Positions 44,101-55,900 of a stretch of DNA of 64,000 nt are shown one piece after another. The DNA is taken from assembly GCF_037975245.1 (NCBI RefSeq), contig NC_092578.1, forward strand, positions 7,779,501-7,843,500, written 5' to 3'. The position numbers and the translations under genes are program-made. Below the pieces are notes generated by a model. It was not told the origin of the DNA and did not search any database. It worked only from the letters and a program-made list of their open reading frames with translations. Position 1 is the stretch's first letter. The number at the start of each line of letters is the position of its first letter. The DNA is from Apostichopus japonicus. Taxonomy: Eukaryota; Echinodermata; Holothuroidea; Aspidochirotida; Stichopodidae.

Positions 44101-46511
44101 AGAGACAATCCAGATATGCAGATCAAGTTTTATCTGGCCATATAAAGCCAGATATAACTGGATAAAGAGACAATCCAGATATGCAGATCAAGTTTTATCT
44201 GGCCATATAAAGCCAGATATAACTGGATATAGAGCCAATCCAGATATGCAGATCAAGTTTTATCTGGCCATATAAAGCCAGATATAACTGGATATAGAGT
44301 CAATCCAGATATGCAGATCAAGTTTTATCTGGCCATATAAAGCCAGATATAACTGGATATAGAGTCAATCCAGATATGCAGATCAAGTTTTATCTGTCAA
44401 TATAAAGTCAGGTATAACTGGATATACATCATGTTTATCCAGTTATACTTGACTTTATATTGACAGATAAAACTTTAAGACTGTATGCTCTTACATAGTT
44501 TATTTTCATAGAGATTTACATTGCACTATATTGTGGTACTGCACTTTGCATATATATTTCAATAGTAAATCACTTACAGTGTATACACTAAGTCAAAGGG
44601 GGAATAACTATCTCTATCTGGGTTGCTAGGCAACCACAGGGTCTTAGCTTGAAACAGGATGACTCAGAGGTTGATTAAGTGTGAAGGCCACTTTTGAACA
44701 ATGGACATATGTGTTTTGATACTTTGTAGGAGTGAGATAGGAAAGGGAGCTATGTGTACACTACTGTAGTGTCCACATGGTAGGAGTAAAGAGCAGAAGG
44801 AAGTTTAACAGAAAGGATTGGTACATTAAGAAAAGGTGATGGAGATTCATAAATAATATCCTATTGATGTCAGGACATTGGCAAAGGTTTCTATAGTGAA
44901 CTGAACAGTCCGAAGTAAGGAAGAAGTTTTTGGAACGGATGGCAACAAGGAATATATTTTGGGACTGAACTTCGATACTGAATGGAACATATATCGCCCT
45001 CCTGGAACTTATTTATTAAAGCAAATATATTAAATAAAAGAATAGCACAACGCAATTTAGTATCAACATCTACAGGACCACAGAAGAATAAAGAACTCAA
45101 CCTTCAAGTATTATTTTTGAACAGCGGTCATTTTATGACCATAGCAGTCGGATTAGGTAACAGCAAGGAGCTTGCACATTACATATTTCCACTTTGTTCC
45201 AACCCAGTTAAGTCGGAACACAGCTGTGTTTATATTTTGTGTGTGTCTTGCTCTCTGTATGGGTCTCCGTACCAGAACAGAGATAACTGATCACGCTGGA
45301 AAGTTAATATCAATGCTAGTCCAGTTTTGGCCACTTATTTCCTATTTGATTGACATTTTAGCCAGATATATTTTTTTATATTGGTCATATAAAAAGTTTA
45401 TCTGGATTTTCTTTATATCAACCAGATAAAGTTGTATCTGGCCCAGATATGGATGGCAACAAAATTAGCCAGATAAACTTTTATATGGGCCATATAAAAG
45501 TTTATCTGGATTTTCTTTATATCAACCAGATAAAGTTTTATCTGGCCCAGATATGGATGCAATAACATTTAGCCAGATCAAATTTTATATGGGCCATATA
45601 AAAGTTTATCTGGATTTTCTTTATATCAACCAGATAAAGTTTATCTGGCCCAGATATGGATGGCAATAACATTTAGCCAGATCAAATTTTATATGGGCCA
45701 TATAAAAGTTTATCTGGATTTTCTTTATATCAACCAGATAAAGTTTTATCTGGCCCAGATATGGATGCAATAAAATTTAACCAGATCAAATTTTATATGG
45801 GCCATATAAAACTTTATCTGGATTTTCTTTATATCAACCAGATAAAATTTTATCTGGCCCAGATATGGATGCAATAAAATTTAACCAGATCAAATTTTAT
45901 ATGGGCCATATAAAACTTTATTTTATATCAAGTTATATCTGCCCAATTTTTTATCTGGCCAGATATAAATTCCAGATCTGCAGCAGATCTGGCCCAGATT
46001 GAAATTCCAGATCTGGGCCAGATCTGGATTTTTATATCTGGCCCAGATCTGGGATTTCGGTAAGGGACATAGTGCCCACGTACACACGGGCCCCCACACG
46101 TGTATTACAGAGATCGATGAGTAACGCGTGTCTATGAGTAACACGCATGCGCGAGGGTTTGGATACGCCTATATATGATAATTACCCCTAACCCTCCCAG
46201 GAAAAAAAAATTACGCGGTCTGGCTGGGGCCTAGCTACTGTACAGCAGTATCACTGTGTCAGAGCTATGCTACTTGCTAGTACTAGTAGGGCTTTAACTG
46301 TATTATTGTTGTAGGCTAGTAACTTAGGCTAAGCTAGCTAGTACTAGAAACACTTGGATGTCAACAGTAAAATGGAGTTCCTATTCGCAATTAAGATGGT
46401 TATGCGAAATCACTAACTAATGTCATCTTTAGGGGATTACTCAAGTTTATAACATTTAACTTCCCGGTTACGCTAACTTACTTGTGCACCTGTCTCCGAA
46501 CCTCCCGCCAT
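40112..46511 (-). CDS. XRCC2: DNA repair protein XRCC2 (RAD51 paralog), 2 coding exons
   Basis: XRCC2 is the RAD51 paralog that joins RAD51B, RAD51C and RAD51D (BCDX2 complex) to support RAD51 filament assembly in homologous recombination in the nucleus. Coding exons are 46482-46511 (10 aa) and 40112-41116 (334 aa), joined in phase 0 with a GTAAGT donor and CCACAG acceptor. The junction SETGAQ/LLARL matches vertebrate XRCC2 (ESGTE/LLARL). The Walker A is GESGTAKT at residues 44-51, the Walker B IAMID at 198-202 is followed by SWSAFYWMDR, and the C-terminus is KHFIISEKG. The length is 344 aa against 280 in human. The excess is mainly a Ser/Asp-rich insert at about 102-154, between the Walker A half and the CLEKLYVIRCYS strand. 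The intron that splits this region in human (after the LLARL...HG block) is absent. The single intron contains a large transposon. The gene is head to head with MED16. Confidence 0.93.
41947..42480. repeat. Diverged ~270-bp tandem duplication with short palindromes
   Basis: Two units share, in order: cacgagtagtgtcaa/catgataagtgtcaa, caatgaaacttat, aaggatgtaactttgtatgg, gttcgtttactgtttt and catccgtcttg. Both end in strings of cttgtgagaa and its inverse (ttctcacaag), which can fold on themselves. It may be the remains of another inverted-repeat element. Confidence 0.7.
42930..43013 (+). repeat. Left terminal inverted repeat of the foldback element
   Basis: Starts GCGTAATA and pairs with 46133-46216. 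It contains GCATGCGTGTTACTC, a motif also present in the right arm. Confidence 0.85.
43336..44430. repeat. 65-bp tandem array (about 17 copies)
   Basis: Units start tggccatataaag about every 65 bases from 43356 to 44395, with one 64-base unit. Each carries ccagatataactggatat, ccagatatgcagat and aagttttatctggc, all built on CCAGATA in both orientations. Point variants (gtcaa/gccaa/gacaa) cluster in neighbouring units, as expected from unequal exchange. Confidence 0.95.
44385..44475. repeat. Perfect-arm hairpin at the end of the 65-bp array
   Basis: Arms of ~41 bases around a ~10-base loop (tacatcatgt). The left arm begins aagttttatctgtcaatata and the right arm is its inverse with about one mismatch. 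It marks the inner boundary between array and core. Confidence 0.85.
44476..45355. other. Core of the foldback element, no gene recognised
   Basis: A frame of 102 codons (44982-45290, plus) and one of 69 codons (44891-45100, minus) exist, but neither shows a transposase motif or any family I know. Confidence 0.5.
45360..45930. repeat. 104-bp tandem array (about 5.5 copies)
   Basis: accagataaag recurs at 45421, 45525, 45629, 45733 and 45837, exactly 104 bases apart. Units contain ttttatctggcccagatatg and gggccatataaaagtttatc, again built on CCAGATA/TATCTGG but with a different arrangement from the 65-bp array. Confidence 0.95.
46133..46216 (-). repeat. Right terminal inverted repeat of the foldback element
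   Basis: Inverse of 42930-43013. It differs by a handful of substitutions and a one-base length change in the T run. Confidence 0.85.
46482..46511 (-). CDS. XRCC2: XRCC2 coding exon 1 (10 codons)
   Basis: Encodes MAGGSETGAQ, ending CAA|GTAAGT. It was found by matching the short first exon of vertebrate XRCC2, which likewise ends just before LLARL. The ATG is 358 bases from the MED16 ATG on the other strand. Confidence 0.75.
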
Positions 46512-46869
46512 CGGGTTGAAGTCAGGTGATAATAATTGAATAAATCATCAAATATAAAAATAAACAATGAATGTATATTTTAAGTACTGATAATACTTTT
46601 GAGAATTTTTAAACGTTAAATCATATGTTAAACAGTTTATCAAGAGATAGTGTGTGATGTCAGACTATATAAAACTTAGGTATATAACCAAGACATAGAA
46701 CGAGGTAGCAATGGCTGCTCCCATGTTCGTTAACAATCAACAGTGAACTACGGAAATGTCACTAGGCTGATGCACTTATTTATTGTCTCCTTAGTCGTCC
46801 ATATTAAACTGGGGGAAACCTCGTCTGCTGCACTCTTCCTGAAGTCAGGCCCAAACATATAAATGCAGA
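46512..46869. promoter_or_regulatory. Bidirectional XRCC2-MED16 promoter interval
   Basis: Only 358 bases separate the two start codons, which point away from each other, so both transcripts must start here. A tatataaaac TATA-like motif lies at 46665-46674, and aatggctgctcccatg (weakly YY1-like) at 46711-46726. The exact start sites cannot be read from sequence. Confidence 0.65.
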
Positions 46870-46919
46870 ATGGAGCTGGCTTTTGTAACGAACTGGCCTA
46901 AAACTGATGTTAATTTATG
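46870..46919 (+). CDS. MED16: MED16 coding exon 1
   Basis: Encodes MELAFVTNWPKTDVNL plus two bases, matching the vertebrate start MDLAYVCEWEK. Donor TTATG|GTAATA. The phase fits exon 2 exactly. Confidence 0.8.
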
Positions 46920-49900
46920 GTAATAGTGATATATTTACTGTGCAACCAACGTAGGCCCTAGGCCTACTGTAAATGTTAGGTTAACCATTGCCACTGCCTA
47001 ACTTTATGTAATATAATAAGCCCTGACTATAAGTACCTAGGCCTAGTTGGTCATATGTTCTTTAAAGTGCCCTAAAAAATTAGTTCAGTGTGAGAACACT
47101 CAGAAATTTCATGATTTTACCATAGTAATGGAAAGTAAACCAAACATGAAGTGTGCTAGCATGTGTCGATCCCAATGCTTTTTTCACAAAAATGAAGCAA
47201 AACCATGATGTAACTTTGCAAAGTTACGTCCAAATTATCACTATGAAAGAACTTCTTTTGAGTATGCTTACTCACGTCTACTAGACTGTCATTGTTTGCT
47301 GTCAATGTAAAATAATGAAAGTAGTATATGCAAGTTATCCTTTGTAGAAAAAGTGAAGCCTTTCTTTTTGTACATGTTAATTGTTATATTTGCATTAAAA
47401 CAAAGGATTATATTTTAACTCATTTACTGTTAGATAGTGAATTTCAGATGCATTTCGCTCTTTTAAAGTAGACTACTGTACATCATAATTGGGCCTGGTA
47501 TGGCACCACTTCTTGTGAAGATACAGTACTGTCATGGAAATAGCCAAAATCTGTTCTGTGAAAAGTTTTGAAAAAATACGAAAATGTACATGTTGATAAT
47601 GTTCAAACTGTATTGCAAAGGCTAGATTTGTTCAATATGAGTAAACTTTGCCAGTTCAAAAGTCCAAGTGTGTCATTATTGGACCCACCATACTATACAG
47701 TGGTTACCAATGGTAAGGTCACTTGGCCCCTTGTACTCTGTGACCTCCTATTATCTCCTAGCATGTGCAACTAAGCAACTTACAAAATGGAGGGATGTAA
47801 AGTGACATTGCTTCCAGAAATAGTGCTGTATGATTCATTACATATAAAGTGACTAAACCTGTACAGTAGCTCCTTTCAGGTGGAGTTTAGAAAATGATTA
47901 TAAAATGTGTACCTCATCGACACCAAGCAGAGTTGCCAGACTTTGCTGACTATTGACCAAAATGTAAATTGCAATATTTAGTGATGTCATAAATTAACAC
48001 TGAAAATTCTCATTGGTCAATATCTACTTACAAGTTGGTTTGGTTGATTATTTAAAGGATAGGCAAATCCTACCTTCATCTTTGCTAGGCTAGGGCAACT
48101 TCTAAAAGTTCTGAACAGGGTAAATATAGCCCTATAAGATTCACAGCACTGAGTTGAGTCAAAGCACCATCGCTATTTAACACAGTGAAATAGATTCAGA
48201 AGAAAACAAGGTCTGTTTACAGAGTTTTAAGTGATATTTGCCAAAAAAATATTTGTTACTGTAGTCCTACTTGCAAATTGCAGCTGACAAGAGTTTGCGT
48301 TTGTAATGCATCATTCGTTTCTAACAGATTCGATGCATGATAAAACCTGACTTGATGATGTGTACCAATTATTACTGACAGCTGCAGTTCACAACAGGTT
48401 ATGCTGTTTGACGAATATGATGTTGTGTAGCTGGACTTACAGTATGATTGTGTGTTTTTGTCTTTCTTCCAGTATTAAGAAGCTCTTGGGAGACTATGTA
48501 TGCAGCCTCTCTTGCCGGAACACCTTTGCCTTCACTGCGATCGCCAGCTGTAAAAATGCCGATACAAAGGAAGAACGGGAGATATTTATTCCTCAGGTTC
48601 ATATTATTGATCCTGACAGACCTTGGGAACGTTACAGGTTAGTTACGAATTGGATTGTCAACAGTTTCCTACATAAAATGTTTAGTTTAGTTCTTAGAAT
48701 CCCAAGGCTTATGGAGTCGACAGAAGGCTCTTTCTATATGATGATCAGGGATGAACACTGGCTTGTATCAAGCCATCTCATTTCGATGAGTTTTCAGAGA
48801 ATTAGGCAGACGTATAACTGTCACACACTTCCTGCTCACAGGACCGCCATTTAACATCGCTACCCAACGGACAAGAGCCTACTTCATCCTCATTTCTTAA
48901 AATACTTAGAAAGGTGAAGTTGTTTCAACCTCCACCCCCCCCCCCCCCCCCATATACCTAAATGCTCAAACCAGAAGTACAAAGCTTAAAGCAGACCCAC
49001 TCAACAACTAAAGACAGCAAGAATATGAATTTTGAAGTAGGTCAAGAGAAATGTTCATCTGGTTCACAGTGAGTTTGTAAACTGGGGTCCTAATGGTTGT
49101 TAGGTGGACCCTCTCAGGGCTAAACCATACCTTCACCTAAAAGACATGTACTTTTTTGAGGAGAAAATATAGTTTTTGCTTTCAGACATTGTGAAGCATT
49201 TCCTATTGATAAAAGGTATTCCTACAGTGACATTGCTGGTAAAGAGAGTAACAAACGTAGCTAAGAATTTTAGTTTGACCTCTGACTAATAGCTTACTAA
49301 GTTAAGTATTAAACAGTAAACCTCAATGAAAATTGCTGTTGATACAATGTGTATAAATTCCAATTTGTGAAGAAGCACAGCGGATGCCAGAATTTTTTGT
49401 TCCTAATGAAACTTTTTGTTGCAAACATAGAATCCTGCATTCATGATAGGGCCAATAATTTCATCCTAACTGTCCAAACTCTCAATTTAGGGTCCCTAAG
49501 GAAGGAGGGAAATCATTTCTTCATTCAGTATGATGTGTTTTTGTTTTTAACCCTGTATAAACCCTCACCTGCAGGCAGAATATTACGACAACATCCACCT
49601 AAACAATTGATTATTCTTCAACATTGTTTCAAACTTGCAAAATATAGCACCATTTGGTATTTAAGCACCCTCCGTCTTACCAAAACAACCCAAAGGAGAA
49701 CCGTAGCATCCCACCTCTCCCCTCCCCCTCCCCCTCCCCCTCCCCCTCCCCTCCCCTCCTCTTTGTGTCTAGAAAATTGATTAGACTCATATTTTACTTG
49801 CTAATAAGTGTTCATTTTTGTGAGAAAATTTGAGGCTGCTGTCTTTACTTTAATAAACTGTGATGATATTTTGAGCATTACTCAGTGGCTTTGATATTAA

Positions 49901-52900
49901 AATTGATCAATCTAACCACATGAAGCTGATCCCGGCTACTATAAACTAAAGGACCGCATCTCTTTGAAAGTGAGGTAAGTTTTGTAATTTTGGAGAGACC
50001 TTGAATAAATCCTATTGGTTCTTTTTGCTCCTCAGTAATACAGGAGACCACAAGGATCCAATCACATTGCTAGAATGGGAGAGCACCGGAACCAGACTTC
50101 TCTCTGGTGACGCCGGCGGCCGTATCGTCCTCTGGCAGATGAAGAACCACATGCTGAATGATTGGAGCTGCTCTACAGAGACTCACATCAGTGGGGAACC
50201 TATCGTAGCCACCTCCTGGTTACACGGTGTCAGTAAGGTAGAGAGTACAGCCTTCCAAATGTAAAAGTCTTGCAGTACAGAATGAGTTTGGTATCATTAA
50301 GTTAGGCTGAATGATTGGAGCTGCTCCACAGAGACTCACATCAGTGGGGAACCCACCGTAGCCACCTCCTGGTTACACGGTGTCAACAAGGTAGAGAGCA
50401 CAGCCTTGTAAATGTAAAAGCCTGCAGTACAGAATGAGTTTGGTATTGATCATTAGGTTAGGCTGAATGATTGGAGCTGCTCCACAGAGACTCACATCAG
50501 TGGGGAACCCATCGTAGCCACCTCCTGGTTACACGGTGTCAGTAAGGTAGAGAGCACAGCCTTCCAAATGTAAAAATCTTGCAGTACAGAATGAGTTTGG
50601 TATCATTGAGTTAGGCTGTTAAATTGAGTAACCTCGAGGAGCAAAGAAAAATCTGACGGATTAAACGGCACTTTTTTTTAATATCAAAGATGACATACCC
50701 ACAAACACACACACAATCAATGATTGATATAAAAGTGGATGTCGTCTTTTTTTTCCCAATCAATCAGTGATTTTCGAATAATTCCACTATTTTGGTCCGC
50801 TTTCCAGTTTTCACCATGTAATATATCATGTGGCTCAATATTGCAGCCCAGCATAAATCCCAGTATAAATCAGTTCAAAAAACAAAACTTTTCTTCAGTT
50901 ACTATCCGTGCTAAATTTATCTTTACCATATTTTTGAACATTACATCAAAATTATATTGTTTTTGTTTGATGCCATATTGTCACCCTTCGCAATCCATTG
51001 GTCGTGATCAAGAATTGGGGCACCAAGCGTTTACGGTTGATCGCATAAAAAACACAAAACATAATTGGTTTGATGCACAGTGCTTCTGATGCAGTCTGAC
51101 AGTAAAGTTCCTCCCTGCTGTACTGCGTGTTTTTTTTTAAAATAATTTATATATTTATAAATGTTTGTGTGTTGTCTCTTACTAACATACATTAAATCAG
51201 TAATGCAATCAAATCAGTCAATGTCCAATTGAATCATCAAACCACAAGAGAATACTTCATGGATGATTTTACACCTTAGAGATTGATACGTCCCAGCATA
51301 GTTCACTGGGGTAATAGTTTGGGAAGCATTGCCATATGGAACATGAGCACATTCTGTATCTTTTGCCAACTCCAAACACCTTATGGTAAATCCATAGGGA
51401 GTCGCATTGCAATATTGTATCGACAACTTGGACTCGAGTCCCATCATCTCTTTGAAAAAATAAGCATTTCTTAAGACACGCACTTAAGTTCGAAATTGTA
51501 GAAATCCGAAGAAATACAATTTTTCAAGCTTGTAGTAAACAAATACTAACCATATTTGAATTTAACTTTTTCACCATAACAACTGAGAATTTTGAAGATT
51601 TTTGAGTCATCAAATATTTAATGCTACAGTGACTTGAGACTTGACATGAAACTTGTCCTCAAAAACTTGACACTTGACCCAAGGGACTTGAGACTGATTT
51701 TGAGACTGGCTCAAGAAGAAGTTATCACAACACGGGTAAAGAAGGTCTTGTATCTCACCCATAGGCGTAGGAGGCGGGGGGGGGGCTGCAGCTCCCCCAA
51801 CCAAGAAATGGTTGTGAAAATGAATTTTTCGGGCACCTACTGAAAGAAGAATAATTTGCAATATGTTTTTCAATGGTTTAACTTTATTATGATCTTTTTT
51901 TATTGAAACGACTTCCCCAAAATTCTAACCAATATGGAAGGGTAATAACATGGAAAATGATTGTATGTTATTGGCATGTGATGTAATAACTGATGAATGC
52001 CTATATTTTGGATATATTTTTCGGGCAAGTCGTTACAGCACCCCCCCCCCCCCCCAAATCAAATTAGGCTCCTACGCCTATGATCTCACCTCCTGTAATT
52101 GGCCTTTTCTACAGCTCTACTATGACGTCGACAACATCGAGTGTCCAAACTGGTTGGAGGTCTTCAAACACATACCCTTCCAGCCCAGCTTGAAGCTACA
52201 TGGCAGCAGTCATGCTGAGGGTTGGATTGCAGTCACTACTCAGGGCATGGTGAGGCTATTTTAGTTTCATCTGCTTTAATTACCAATTATCTTGTAAGCA
52301 CTAGCAGGTTGTATGAAAGAAAGAGCAAGAAAAATTTAAGATCAAGAAAAGTTAAGGAAAAAAGATTGCTGTACATTGAGTTATGGTTTGAAAGTGTTTA
52401 TTATATCGATTTTGAAGTTTTGATCTGATAGCTTTTTCACAGAATGGTAGCACAGACAGCAGAAGATGCTATCATATATCAACTAATAGTACTTAAGAAA
52501 GGCTTAGCAGAAAATTCCCAAAAATGTGTTGTAAGAATTCTTGTAAGATATAGTAACTTTTATTACACATCTATCAGTTTTTTTGCTTTTTCTTTCTCGT
52601 TATGTAATTGCTTCTTCAAATAGAATTGACCTTGATTTAGGGCAATATTTTTTGAGTTCACATTAATATACAACACTGGACACATAAGATAGAACATTTA
52701 ACATGTCAACAATTTCATATCCATTCTGTTGTTCAAGAAACATTAAAAGATGTTTAATGCAAGTTTAAGTTCAAAATGATATGCAGTACATGTTACTTAA
52801 TAGATGGTGGTGGTAGTAATAATCTTTCTCTGTGGTAAAGATTTAGTCTTCTGATGTGTGACATCCATAAAACTCTGCTCAAGGATTGCCAAACTGGTAG

Positions 52901-55900
52901 AGCATCAAGAGTCTATAGTGGAACGTCATAAAGCCATTTCATAAACTGAAAAATGGTTTTCATTTCCCCCCCTTTTTTTTTTCTTCATTTATTTTGTTTC
53001 TCTGCAGGTGACTGTTAAGCTCCTAAACTTGAAGGGTGAGAGTGAGGTATCACAGAGACTGTCACAGACCAGACCGATCCATGTAGCGGTGGCAGACATT
53101 GCATTCCAGAGTTGTGAGTTAAACATTTACTTTTCATTTTTACAATGGGATTTTTGTTCCATTTTGCCCGATTGTATCATGGTTATTTATAGAATCTTAG
53201 AAGTAATACCACAACATGGCATTTCTATCGATATGGAATGAAGAATATGTTCTGGGATGATGTGTTAATGATCTGTAAACACCTCTGAGTGTAATTCCCT
53301 AAATCTAGTAGAATCATTAGGGATGCTGTCATTAAGCCAATTATATAAAAGAAGAAAATTTCAATGCCTGAAAACAGACATGCATGGTGGATAGTTACTT
53401 TTATTTAATATCATATGATGGAATGGAAACATGTTTAAAGAATAAAAAACATTAAAGTAATGAATATAAGCAAGGAAGTTTTTAAGAGGACATTTCTCAG
53501 GATTGATCTCTCTTCCTCCTTAAAACTTTATCACAAAATGGATGCATACACAACTCCACTTTTTAAATTTTTTTCAACAAAAGGGCACTTCTTTATTACC
53601 CTTTTTTAATTTTATCGACAAAACAGTCCTTTTGAAGTTATTTGACAAAAGTAGAGAATGGGTGCTTTTATCACCAAATTGAGTCTTTTATGAAATTTCT
53701 CACAAATTGGGGATACCACCTGCCCCTCCCCCACCCCCCCTATCCCACTCTGCTGACATTGTGTCATCTTAGTTAGCTTCTTACACACAATCAGTGTACT
53801 GCATCAATATATTTTCATAGTGAGAAATGGGTTTACTCCACATCATCGAGAAATGAAACAGTAAAAAGCTCATCTTCTTTGATAAAAATTCTATTTTGAG
53901 ATTTAGTAGCGTGAAAAACAATCAGAAGCTTGAAATGTCAGCAAATTTTCCTTTCTGCTGCAGACACTGTAATAATTGTATTCTCTGCATACTGTAAAAT
54001 GACTTTTGTCCCTACATGTTCAAATATTCCGATGGTTTTCCTCGTGCTCGCTGATCTATGACGTCCAGTAGCCGTGAAAAGTTATCCATCATTTATGAAT
54101 GGGTCATTAGCACTTTCACCAAATATTCCCACCACTGCTGTTGATGATCAGACAAAAAGAAAGAAAGAAAGAAAGTAAAAAATTGAAAACAGAAATACTG
54201 ATGACTTTTGATGATGACAACAAATATACAATAAAAGTGCAAATGTAATTATCTCCTATGTGATACCATATGATATAGTTTGATTGTGTAAACGTACATT
54301 TAACGACCTAGCCGTCTTGATGTAAAATCTGCTGTGGTGACTGAAGCCTCCAGTATTTAAATCTTTTGTAAGTCATTCAAACTGTGCATGAATGGATATT
54401 TAAAACCTATTTAATCAATTAAGATACATTGTGACACAGTTGGGGGTGGGGTGGTGGTGGGGGGGGGGCTTGGTCATCAATAGCCACCTGTTCACTCACT
54501 ATCATATACAGATACATATATACATATATGTGAATGTGAATACAAACAAGCATGTTAACTTATATACACTCAGGCAGATAAACATCAATATATGTGTGTG
54601 CATGTATATATTTATATACATCTGCGTATTTGTGGGTGTAAAATTTATCTTTCTGTTGGTGAATTGTCGCCTCCAAATGGTCACCGTAATCAATGCGGGA
54701 GGCAGAATGATTATTAATATATAGCTACCCGTTCTGATGACCTTGTGTGAAGCTCTGAGAAATAACTGAAGGTCCACTTTGAAACTAAATATCAGGATAT
54801 ATATGTGCCATTCTTTCTTCTTTCCTTCAAGCTGGTCACATTTTAATCGCCGTGGCTGATGGCAGCACAAGGCTCCCTGTACACGTCTTCAGAATAACAC
54901 TTAAATGGGAACGAAGTAAGTTTCTTTTTATATCTCTCTGGTAACAGGACTTCAGGCAAAAACGATGACTTGCTAGAGACTAGAATATTGAGCAGTTGAA
55001 CAATTTTTAAGTGGAATATATCAAATTAAGAAGTAACGACTTTAATAGCAAATGACTAATGTTAACTTTGAGCAACCTGTAATTCCAAGGGGAACAATAG
55101 ATTGTGGAACAATGGTGGCCAACCATTGTATTATTATTAGTTTTTTACCAAACTTATCATTAACATTGTTTGTGTTCCCTAAACAACTGATACGTGAACA
55201 ACTGACACTGAACAACTGATACATACTGTTCAGTACAGTACTGTAGTGTACTGTACAGTAATGTACTGTACATATTTTTTATATTAATATTTAAGCTGTA
55301 TCAATTTTATTCTTCATATTCATATTTTAAGGGTTTTGTCATTTTGTTGTCATTGTAAAGCGCTCTTGAACATGCTTTAGCATGAAAAGAGCGCTATATA
55401 AATTTGGTAAACAGTAGTGATACATTAATGATACAAGAACAGAATATGGACTAGATTGACATGGTCATGGTGTCCTGTTCTGAAAGACCAATACGGCCAA
55501 GGGACAGAAGCAACATGTACTTCATACACTACTATAAAACTTAGTTTTAAAGTCATAAATCTTCCCGTACACTACAAAATCCAGCTTGGTTAGAAATTGA
55601 TATGCTGTACTTCTTAAGCAGCCAATAACTTTTTGATTTTTAGTTAAAAACTATTGGCACTATTCTCACTTTATTCCTTTTTTTCAATATTCAGACAAAT
55701 GTACAATGAAGATTGACCAGCTTCCATCGTATTTTGTGAGGTGTTGCCTCGACTTCAACACCAGAGAAAAATGTAACTATCTATTGCAAGGAAACTGTTA
55801 ATGGTTTAATAGCTGTGATTGGATGTACAGTAATATATAGCTGTGATTGGATGTACGGTAATGTACAGCTGCGATTAGATGTATGGTAACATATAGCTGC

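Larger units (their letters stand above)
42930..46216. mobile_element. 3,287-bp foldback-type transposon with 9-bp target duplication
   Basis: The outer ends are inverted copies of ~84 bases, about 90% identical by eye. They begin GCGTAAT and include gagggttagggg and catatataggcgtatccaaa. A perfect 9-base direct repeat, GGTCTGGCT, flanks the element at 42921-42929 and 46217-46225. Inside are a second inverted pair (43293-43318 and 46043-46066, CCCTTACCGAAAT), a 65-bp array, a 104-bp array and an AT-rich core with no recognisable transposase. Long complex inverted ends holding tandem repeats, with a 9-base duplication, recall FoldBack elements of Drosophila (MULE-related) and the TU elements of sea urchin. 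Family placement is inference. It is nonautonomous as far as I can see. Confidence 0.85.
41117..46481. other. XRCC2 intron 1
   Basis: A 5,365-base GT-AG intron. About 61% of it is the foldback transposon at 42930-46216. The remainder holds a diverged tandem duplication (41947-42480) and otherwise nothing recognised. Confidence 0.8.

Noticed and set aside
44982-45290. 102-codon frame in the core of the foldback element, considered as a transposase
   Set aside because: No transposase motif, short, no codon pattern of a real gene, and unlike any family I know.
46711-46746. ATG near 46711 as the MED16 start
   Set aside because: Its frame stops after 11 codons. The ATG at 46870 gives the conserved MELAFV start with correct phase.
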